Below, piece by piece: positions 58,411 to 64,000 of a DNA stretch of 64,000 bases. A program made the position numbers and the translations under genes. This DNA is from Bacteroidia bacterium (GTDB lineage Bacteria; Bacteroidota; Bacteroidia; Cytophagales; JAAEPT01), in assembly GCA_030431525.1 (NCBI GenBank), contig JAUIJC010000002.1:1-64000 (forward strand), given 5' to 3'. The number at the start of each line of letters is the position of its first letter. Position 1 is the stretch's first letter. Under the pieces are notes generated by a model. The model searched no databases. It was not told the origin of the DNA and saw only the letters and a list, made by a program, of their open reading frames with translations.

Positions 58411-59865
58411 ATGATTCAGAATTCTACTCTTTTAAAGGCCTGTGGATTGTCCATGGCCTTGGTGGCTGGTTCGAATGCTATGGCCGACCAGTATGATTTG
58501 ACTCTTGAGCAAAGTAGTCGAGGTTCTTTTGCCTCTGCAGCGGCGGCGGGTCAAGGTCAGGATGAGCGTACAGATTATTACTCTGTGACGAACTATGCTA
58601 CCAGTGGGATGAATTTCTCCATCTACCAGCCATACTTCAACTTCGACCTCTCCAGCCAAACAGGAACGGTAACTCAAGCTGTTCTCCGTGTATATCATCC
58701 TGAAGGCGGCTATAATAGCCCTGATGATACTGAGACGGTGAACCTTTATGAAGTAACTACTGATGCTGCCGATTTGTTGACGGAAGATGGCTATGCGGCC
58801 ATCCACACTGATTTGGGAGACGGAACGGTTTACGGAAGTTTTGAAACTTCATTATCCGATGAGGGAAGCTACGAGGAAATTACGCTGAATGCCGATGCTT
58901 TGGAGGCTATCAATGCCCAGATGGGGAATGGAACATGGTCTGTGGGTGCTGGTCTAACCTCTGCTGATTACACTGACGGACACATTGTTGAGGAAGTATT
59001 CAGCCAATCATCACCTGCACAGCCTGCCACTCAATTGATTTTGACAATTGAAGACCCTAAGGCTTCAGTTTTAGCACAGAGTAGCCGTGGTTCTTTTGCC
59101 TCTGCAGCAGCTGCGGGTCAAGGTCAGGATGAGCGTACGAACTATTATGGGTTGATGACCTATGGTTTTAGTGGAATGAATTTCACTATCTACCAGTCCT
59201 ATTTCAGCTTTGACCTTTCAAGCCAGTCAGGTACTGTTGCCTCAGCCACTCTACGTATTTATCAACCTGAAGATGGTTACCAAAGCCCTGATGACAGTGA
59301 GACGGTGAATCTTTATGAGGTGACCACTGACGCTGCTGATTTGCTTACAGAGGATGATTATGATGCAATTCATACAGACTTGGGAGACGGGACAGTTTTT
59401 GGAAGCTTTGCCGTGGCTGGATCTGACAATGGATCGTACAAGGAAATTACCCTGAATGCTGATGCTTTGGAGGCTATCAATGCCCAAATCGGTACTGGAA
59501 CGTGGTCTGTTGGTACTGGACTCGCCACTGTTGACCACTTTGAAAATCATATTGTTGAGGAAGTGATGAGCGGAGCTTCGCCAAACCAGCCAGCCACACA
59601 ATTAATTCTTCAATTTGAGGAAGTAGTAAGCAATGTTTGGGAGGCTTCAGAAGAGGGCTTTATTACTTATCCAAACCCAAGCAACGGAGCATTTTGGGTA
59701 GAAGCAGGTGAACAGTCTTTGACTGGAAGTATCTGCGACCTTTATGGAAAGGAAGTGAAGCGTTTTGCAATGGAGGCAGGTGATAAGACGCAGTTTGAGT
59801 TGGAAAAAGGTGTTTACATTCTAACTGCTGAGGGAATGCCTTCCCGTCGTATCATCATTGAATAA
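58411..59865 (+). CDS. T9SS-secreted tandem DNRLRE-like protein
   Basis: Starting at the ATG at 58411 (signal peptide LLKACGLSMALVAGSNAMA; the ORF from 58360 adds 17 residues), 484 residues long. Two nearly identical 189-residue repeats (567 bp apart, beginning SSRGSFASAAAAGQGQDER) resemble DNRLRE domains, with the F-D-L-S-S-Q-T/S-G-T-V core strand and the NLYEVTTDAADLLTED helix region. A type A sorting domain (TYPNPSNGAFWVEAGEQS) ends the protein. The extracellular function is unknown. Its position inside an iron operon between DUF4374 and PepSY genes is unusual. Confidence 0.82.
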   Translation: MIQNSTLLKACGLSMALVAGSNAMADQYDLTLEQSSRGSFASAAAAGQGQDERTDYYSVTNYATSGMNFSIYQPYFNFDLSSQTGTVTQAVLRVYHPEGGYNSPDDTETVNLYEVTTDAADLLTEDGYAAIHTDLGDGTVYGSFETSLSDEGSYEEITLNADALEAINAQMGNGTWSVGAGLTSADYTDGHIVEEVFSQSSPAQPATQLILTIEDPKASVLAQSSRGSFASAAAAGQGQDERTNYYGLMTYGFSGMNFTIYQSYFSFDLSSQSGTVASATLRIYQPEDGYQSPDDSETVNLYEVTTDAADLLTEDDYDAIHTDLGDGTVFGSFAVAGSDNGSYKEITLNADALEAINAQIGTGTWSVGTGLATVDHFENHIVEEVMSGASPNQPATQLILQFEEVVSNVWEASEEGFITYPNPSNGAFWVEAGEQSLTGSICDLYGKEVKRFAMEAGDKTQFELEKGVYILTAEGMPSRRIIIE

Positions 59866-59930
59866 CCGACTATAAGGAAAGGGACTTTCGTTCTTTTTTT
59901 AGGTGGAAGCGCCTCTTTATGGGGTGAAGC

Positions 59931-59966
59931 AGACATGTCCTGATGTATTTTGGGGCATGTCTTTTT
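59931..59966 (+). terminator. Terminator of the DNRLRE-like gene
   Basis: AGACATGTCC pairs with GGGCATGTCT (one bulge), followed by a run of T residues. It precedes the PepSY start by about 30 bases, so the PepSY gene would depend on read-through or its own promoter. Confidence 0.75.
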
Positions 59967-59994
59967 TCATGAAAACAGATAATCAACAATTGCC

Positions 59995-61131
59995 GTGACG
60001 TACAAAGAATTCAAAAAAGTGGTCAAGAAGCTTCACCTGTGGTTGGGTATGCTTTCTGGTTTGGTGGTATTCGTCGTTGGTTTGACGGGTTGTCTGTACG
60101 TTTTTCAAGAGGAGGTAGATGCGCTGTTCAATGCGGGCGTGTATCGCAGTGTAGAGCCACAGGAAAAACCCATAGTTTCAGCAGAAACCATTCACGAAGT
60201 GATTGACTCGGCCTATGCCCAAGAAATCACTTACATGAACGCAACGGTCTTTACCGATTCCGACCGCGCTATGGTGGTTTGGGTAAGAGGAAAAGACCGT
60301 AAATACACGGCTTTTCTGCTCGATCCCTATACCGCCCAGGTGATGCATCGCTTTAATTACGGGATAAATTTTTGGGCAATCGTATTACAGCTCCATACCT
60401 CATTGTTGATTCCTGAATATGGCGCTGATATCGTGGCCATCTCCACCCTGATTTTTGTCTTCATGTTGATCAGTGGTTTAGTGTTGTGGTGGCCAAATAA
60501 AAGCCGCGGATTCAATAAGCGGATGAAGATTAAATGGGGAGCTTCGCCCAAGCGCTTGAACTTTGATTTGCACAACGTGCTCGGATTTTACGTCACGTGG
60601 ATTGTTCTTTTTATCGCACTAACGGGTTTGGTGATGTCCTATCAATGGATGGACAAGGCCGTATATTGGTTGGCGACGGGCGGCGATATTCCCCAAAAGG
60701 AGGAGCACTTAGAAGTGCCTAAGTCTGATCAGAAAAGTGGATTGGACGTAGGGGGAAAAGGCGGACAAACATTGGCATCTCTCGTTGGAAATGCCGATCG
60801 TTTGGAAGATTACTACATAGAATTTCCGACCAAGGAAAACCCTGTGTATAAGCTTGAGCTACATTACGATGAGGGCAGTTTTTACAATCGCAACGATCAG
60901 CTTTTTATCCATGAAGACACGGGAGAGGTCTTGAGGGAAAACCTTTGGTCAAATCGAAATGCCGGAGAAAAGCTACAAGAGGCCAACTATAATATTCACG
61001 TGGGAGCCATTCTTGGTTTGACGGGAAAATTTATAGCGTTTTTCGCCAGTCTGATTGCCACCAGCTTGCCAGTAACGGGCTTTTACATTTGGTGGGGAAG
61101 GACGAGAAAATCTAAAAAGAAAAAGGGCTGA
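59995..61131 (+). CDS. PepSY-associated transmembrane protein, putative ferric-siderophore reductase
   Basis: A 378-residue inner-membrane protein with a GTG start that overlaps the TGA of a nine-codon upstream ORF. Four membrane helices are seen (about 14-38, 143-167, 197-219 and 343-368), with conserved His in the first (KKLHLWLGM) and in QLHTSLL and DLHNVLGFYVT. Two PepSY regions face the periplasm. PepSY-TM proteins of this class reduce ferric siderophores or relate to their uptake, and the upstream TonB receptor and DUF4374 gene support that role. It is the last gene of the rightward unit, convergent with a thioredoxin-like gene. Confidence 0.9.
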   Translation: MTYKEFKKVVKKLHLWLGMLSGLVVFVVGLTGCLYVFQEEVDALFNAGVYRSVEPQEKPIVSAETIHEVIDSAYAQEITYMNATVFTDSDRAMVVWVRGKDRKYTAFLLDPYTAQVMHRFNYGINFWAIVLQLHTSLLIPEYGADIVAISTLIFVFMLISGLVLWWPNKSRGFNKRMKIKWGASPKRLNFDLHNVLGFYVTWIVLFIALTGLVMSYQWMDKAVYWLATGGDIPQKEEHLEVPKSDQKSGLDVGGKGGQTLASLVGNADRLEDYYIEFPTKENPVYKLELHYDEGSFYNRNDQLFIHEDTGEVLRENLWSNRNAGEKLQEANYNIHVGAILGLTGKFIAFFASLIATSLPVTGFYIWWGRTRKSKKKKG

Positions 61132-61144
61132 TGCTTCGAGGCAT

Positions 61145-61176
61145 AAAAAAGGCTGTTCCTGTCATTGGAACAGCCA
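61145..61176 (-). terminator. Terminator of the thioredoxin-like gene
   Basis: On the minus strand GGCTGTTCC and GGAACAGCC form a 9-bp stem followed by six T residues, about ten bases after the stop codon. The convergent PepSY transcript may use the same hairpin less well. Confidence 0.85.
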
Positions 61177-61184
61177 AATTGTGA

Positions 61185-61805
61185 TTACTGTTTCTTCCAC
61201 TTAATGGAACAGCCAATCGCCTTTGTTTCGGCTGGACTTGGCTTCTGATTACTTTTCAATGCCTTGATGGCATCCTCCAAATAGTGCTTTTTTACCTTGG
61301 AGGCATCTTGGTAATTATCATCGATAGCACCGATGTAAGCCACGTTGAATTTCTTGCCTTCACGCTTTAGGAGATAAACGTGTGGTGTTTTTGTCGCACC
61401 AAAAAGCTTAGCCTGTTCCTGTGTCTCGTCAAAGAGGTAGGGGAAAGGGTAGCTCTTCTCTTTGGCTTGCTTTTTCATAGCTTCAGGTCCGTCCTCAGGA
61501 TAGGAATCTTGGTCGTTGGAACTGATGGCTACCACAGGGAAATCGGAAGCGTGTGCCTTTGCTAAAGCAATAATGCGGTCCTCGTAGGCCTTTGCGTAAG
61601 GGCAGTGGTTGCAGGTGAAAATTACAATCACACCTTCTTTGTCCTTGTAATCATCCAAGGATACCATCTTATCGTCAATGGTGTTTTTCAGGGTGAAAGA
61701 TTTCACGGTTTCCCCAATCTTGTAACCGTTGTTTTCTTCTTGGGTAAAGGCCCAAATCAGGAATGGCGCCAATAGTAGGAGCCAGCTTTTTTTCAGTGTT
61801 TTCAT
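61185..61805 (-). CDS. Exported thioredoxin-family (peroxiredoxin-like) protein
   Basis: A 206-residue protein with a signal peptide (WLLLLAPFLIWAF) and a redoxin/thioredoxin fold. The active site FTCNHCPYAKAYEDR near 68-82 is the CxxC form (C-N-H-C-P) of a subgroup often annotated as thioredoxin family protein; the cis-Pro motif is in GATKTPHVYLL. It probably acts as a periplasmic thiol oxidoreductase. Another thioredoxin-fold gene (TlpA-like) lies upstream on the same strand with an R3 repeat between them. Confidence 0.9.
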   Translation of the reverse strand: MKTLKKSWLLLLAPFLIWAFTQEENNGYKIGETVKSFTLKNTIDDKMVSLDDYKDKEGVIVIFTCNHCPYAKAYEDRIIALAKAHASDFPVVAISSNDQDSYPEDGPEAMKKQAKEKSYPFPYLFDETQEQAKLFGATKTPHVYLLKREGKKFNVAYIGAIDDNYQDASKVKKHYLEDAIKALKSNQKPSPAETKAIGCSIKWKKQ

Positions 61806-61846
61806 GGTTGTTTATGGTTTGTATGGTGAGCGAATTTACTTTTTAA

Positions 61847-61907
61847 ACCACGGAGAATGGGAGGAAAGGAGGCAGTAGGCTACTCCCTTTCTCCTGCTCT
61901 CCGTGGT
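61847..61907. repeat. Short complete copy of repeat family R3
   Basis: ACCACGGAGAATGGGAGGAA paired with TTTCTCCTGCTCTCCGTGGT: 61 bp with a central AGTAGGCTACT. It is the shortest and most compact R3 copy and shows the minimum element. Confidence 0.85.
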
Positions 61908-61929
61908 AAAGATGTTTAATCACTTCTGG

Positions 61930-62406
61930 TTAATGCTTTCCTTTGAGAATGATGCCTTCCAATTCCTCTTTCGAGTATTTCCCTTCATGGAAGACCTTTT
62001 TTCCGGATGGGAAAATGATCAATGTGGCAGGCAATGCTCCTGACCAACTGCTGTCGACAATGGGAATCCAAGCATCGAAATCCACTTCGTCCAGTAGGTA
62101 GGAGTCAGCCGTAATTTCTTTTTTCTTCAAGAAGGGACCAACATGGCTCTCCGCTTTTGAGGCAGGGTCAAGACTGATAAGTGAGACTTTTGCCTTTTTG
62201 TCAAGCTCTTGGTGGATAGCCTCAAAGTCGGGAAGTTCCTCAATGCACGGACGGCACCAAGTGGCCCAGAAATTAATCACATGGACTTTCTTATCCAGTG
62301 GAGTAATTAGGGTGTTGAGTTCGGTCGTATGAATGACCTTTGGGGTGGTCCCTTGTTGGAGCCCAAGTATGAAAAGCAACAGAATGCTGAGAATGCTTTT
62401 GGTCAT
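61930..62406 (-). CDS. TlpA-type thiol-disulfide oxidoreductase
   Basis: A 158-residue exported protein: signal peptide (SILSILLLFILGLQQG) and a TlpA/ResA-like thioredoxin domain with INFWATWCRPCIEELPDF (WCxxC) around residues 44-61 and the cis-Pro in SGALPATLIIF. This class reduces disulfides of periplasmic proteins, such as apocytochromes. It lies 124 bp upstream of the other thioredoxin-like gene. No cytochrome maturation genes are adjacent, so the client is unknown. Confidence 0.92.
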   Translation of the reverse strand: MTKSILSILLLFILGLQQGTTPKVIHTTELNTLITPLDKKVHVINFWATWCRPCIEELPDFEAIHQELDKKAKVSLISLDPASKAESHVGPFLKKKEITADSYLLDEVDFDAWIPIVDSSWSGALPATLIIFPSGKKVFHEGKYSKEELEGIILKGKH

Positions 62407-62464
62407 GTATTAAATGGTTTTGAGCTTAATGGACAAAACGTGAATCTGCACCAAAAGGTGTATT

Positions 62465-62493
62465 AAAAAAGGCCATTCCCAAAGGAAATGGCC
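62465..62493 (-). terminator. Terminator of the ROK kinase gene
   Basis: On the minus strand AAGGCCATTTCC pairs with GGGAATGGCC and is followed by six T residues, roughly 30 bases after the stop at 62527. Confidence 0.85.
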
Positions 62494-62526
62494 TTGAATT
62501 TTCGGTTATGTAAGCTTAGCGACCTT

Positions 62527-63435
62527 TTAAAAACAAAGGGAAGCGGCACCAACGATGCCCGCCTCGTTTTTGAGGGAGGCGACTTTAATCGTCAGTTTGT
62601 CCGTGTAGTATTCACTGAGGTATTCTTTAATGGAATCCCACATTGGTTCCTCCATTAACGGAAATACGTCTGAAACGCCACCACCAATTAATATGGTGCC
62701 AACATCAAAGATACGGAGGGCTGAAACCATGCCGTAGCCCAAGCGTTTTCCAACCTTCTTATAGACTTTCTGGGCAAGTTTATCGCCTTTCTTTGCCGCC
62801 TTTTCAATCTTCTTGGCGTCGAAATTTCCTTCGTATTTGCTCAAGAGGATAGTGTCGCGGTGATCATGGTAGATCAGGCGCTGGGCAGTGGCCACGATTC
62901 CTCGCTTGCCAACATAGTCTTCCAACGTATGCTCAGGATCGAGGAGGATATGACCAATCTCAAGTCCGTTGCCATCGGCTCCAGGGAAGATTTTTCCGTC
63001 GATGATGGCGGCGCCACCCACACCCGTTCCAAGGGTGATGAACAACAAGTCTTCTGGCATTGGCTCCTCAGAGAAATGGTATTCTCCAAGAGCGGCGGCG
63101 TTGGCGTCATTCTCCATGCGGAAGGCGATTCCTGGGAATTTCTCTTCCAACTTGTCGATGAGCTTAAGGCCGTTCAATTCCGGAATGTTAGCCAACTCCA
63201 CCAAGGTACGGCGGTCTTTGGAAAGCATTCCTGGAACGCCGATGCCTACCTTTTTGATATCAGGGTTAGCTTCAAGCAGATTGCCCAACTCCTTTGAAAA
63301 TTCATTAAGGAAGCCTTTCTCGGCCATCTCGCGAGAAGGGAACTTAATTTTCTCCAATAACTCGCCCTTGCTCGTTACGATACCAAATTTGACGTTTGTA
63401 CCGCCAACGTCAATGCCTATAAACTTTTCGTCCAT
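62527..63435 (-). CDS. ROK-family sugar kinase, glucokinase-like
   Basis: A 302-residue actin-fold kinase. The phosphate-1 loop GIDVGGTNVKFGIV is at residues 7-20, the acceptor-site pair NDANAAALGEY at 105-115, phosphate-2 FITLGTGVGGAAI, and the sugar-binding GLEIGHI near 153-159. The usual ROK zinc motif CxCGxxGCxE is absent (the aligned stretch is LDPEHTLEDYVGKRG), which is the form seen in polyphosphate-glucokinase-like members. It probably phosphorylates glucose with ATP or polyphosphate. It is a single-gene unit followed by its own terminator. Confidence 0.9.
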   Translation of the reverse strand: MDEKFIGIDVGGTNVKFGIVTSKGELLEKIKFPSREMAEKGFLNEFSKELGNLLEANPDIKKVGIGVPGMLSKDRRTLVELANIPELNGLKLIDKLEEKFPGIAFRMENDANAAALGEYHFSEEPMPEDLLFITLGTGVGGAAIIDGKIFPGADGNGLEIGHILLDPEHTLEDYVGKRGIVATAQRLIYHDHRDTILLSKYEGNFDAKKIEKAAKKGDKLAQKVYKKVGKRLGYGMVSALRIFDVGTILIGGGVSDVFPLMEEPMWDSIKEYLSEYYTDKLTIKVASLKNEAGIVGAASLCF

Positions 63436-63663
63436 ATACCTTAATAGGTCAAGGAATTAAGAATTGAGATGTAAGAGTTAAGAACGTTTTTCGTGTTTCG
63501 AATGAACTGATTCTCAATCGTATAACATAAATCCTTAATTCTCACCTTTTATAAAAGGAGTGAATATCTATTAAAATGCCAACTCTAAGATGTTAAGTTT
63601 TCGTTAGCTGACAAAAGGAATTGTGCACCAAATGCCTGTTTGGATGTGATTTTTTCTTCAAAG
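63436..63663. other. Intergenic DNA between ROK kinase and metH leader
   Basis: About 230 bp with no gene, no member of the repeat families and no hairpin of note. It is A/T-rich and should contain the ROK promoter on the minus strand, which I could not place. Confidence 0.5.
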
Positions 63664-63695
63664 TTTTCAACATTCTTAATCTGTGGTTATCTTTG
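63664..63695 (+). promoter_or_regulatory. Probable metH promoter
   Basis: TATCTTTG (63688-63695) is a perfect TAnnTTTG -7 element. The -33 position, 20 bases upstream, reads TTTTC and is weak. The start of transcription would fall near 63700, exactly where the riboswitch begins. Confidence 0.55.
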
Positions 63696-63700
63696 CGGAG

Positions 63701-63808
63701 CTTATCCAGAAAGGCTGAGGGATTGGGCCCGAAGACGCCTTGGCAACCATCCGTTCCAAACGGACAGGTGCTAACTCCCACTCTGAGATTTTTTCAGAGG
63801 AAGATAAG
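63701..63808 (+). ncRNA. SAM-I (S-box) riboswitch
   Basis: The conserved SAM-I features are present in order: P1 arm CTTATC, AGAAAGGCTGAGGGA, CCGAAGACGCCTTGGCAACC (the GGCAACC core), AGGTGCTAACTCC, a P4-like hairpin CTCTGAGATTTTTTCAGAGG, and the closing GATAAG. S-adenosylmethionine binding would stabilise P1 and switch off the gene behind it, here metH. Its 5' end coincides with the predicted transcription start. Confidence 0.95.
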
Positions 63809-63843
63809 CGGATGCATGTTTTTGCACATCCCCGCCTGTTTTT
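63807..63843 (+). terminator. Riboswitch expression-platform terminator
   Basis: GCGGATGCATG and GCACATCCCCGC form a stem followed by CTGTTTTT, beginning within the last bases of the aptamer. P1 formation and this terminator are therefore adjacent; the anti-terminator pairing was not worked out. Confidence 0.7.
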
Positions 63844-63925
63844 CATCCCTTCTGGTAAGCGTATTATGTATCAAGTATTAAGTACAATGAATCATTGTAC
63901 CTAATACATTGTACTCTCTACGCAG

Positions 63926-64000
63926 ATGACCATTCAAGACATAGCCAAGGAGCGGATTCTCATTCTCGACGGAGCGATGGGAACGATGATTCAACGCCAC
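63926..64000 (+). CDS. metH: Methionine synthase (cobalamin-dependent), N-terminus only
   Basis: The first 25 codons of a homocysteine S-methyltransferase domain, with RILILDGAMGTMIQ, the characteristic first strand and glycine turn of MetH/BhmT. The gene continues beyond the window. It would make methionine from homocysteine and methyl-tetrahydrofolate. The upstream SAM-I riboswitch supports methionine-pathway identity. A short hairpin (GTACAATG-AAT-CATTGTAC, 63882-63900) lies between riboswitch and start codon. The stretch is too short to exclude a stand-alone homocysteine methyltransferase domain protein. Confidence 0.85.
   Translation, partial: MTIQDIAKERILILDGAMGTMIQRH

Overview
The window reads as the chromosome of a marine-type Bacteroidota bacterium, probably Cytophagales-like; I cannot name the genus. 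Support comes from many secreted proteins ending in a type IX secretion (T9SS) type A sorting domain, SusC-style TonB receptors with a carboxypeptidase-regulatory N-domain, families such as DUF4374, DUF4625, DUF3472, DUF2141 and DUF8202, and promoters of the TTG-N20-TAnnTTTG type. No rRNA, tRNA, CRISPR array, transposase or integrase is visible.

Layout. 1-7050: two large T9SS proteins, one a subtilisin-like protease. 7325-8704: a lipoprotein and a DUF2141 protein. 8885-17384: a leftward zinc-homeostasis cluster (MerC-like protein, three CobW/COG0523 GTPases, a HisI paralogue, FolE) with a Fur/Zur-family regulator beside it; an AAA ATPase unit is inserted in it. 17683-27100: a class I lanthipeptide cluster of the pinensin type (precursor, LanC-like, split LanB, HlyD, C39-peptidase ABC exporter). 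27171-34102: a rightward run of a T9SS beta-propeller protein, a second T9SS protein, a DUF4625 lipoprotein and a TonB receptor with a His-rich loop. 34350-36071: a nuclease-like gene in a unit bounded by the same sequences as the AAA unit. 36352-51497: four more large T9SS proteins, including a metzincin protease. 51695-54052: small conserved genes and a flavodoxin. 54588-61131: an iron/siderophore-type uptake operon. 61185-63435: two thioredoxin-fold proteins and a ROK kinase. 63688-64000: a SAM-I riboswitch and the start of metH.

Main result. Pairs of a 13-bp palindrome, GCAAYNNNGTTGC, with centres 38-40 bp apart, occur in front of three transcription units: the merC/CobW operon, the lanthipeptide precursor, and the divergent ABC-exporter/T9SS-propeller promoters. 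Two of the pairs sit on recognisable -33/-7 elements. With the neighbouring Zur-like gene this suggests that lanthipeptide synthesis, export and a His-loop TonB receptor belong to one zinc-starvation regulon. The precursor core is rich in His, Cys, Asp and Glu, and the LanC homologue has lost the zinc ligands of its family. I infer a ribosomal, post-translationally modified zinc-binding peptide (a candidate zincophore) that is made, exported and possibly taken back up under zinc limitation.

The intergenic DNA holds at least five families of palindromic repeats, and two AT-rich gene units (10222-12319 and 34280-36223) share both boundaries, as gene cassettes would.
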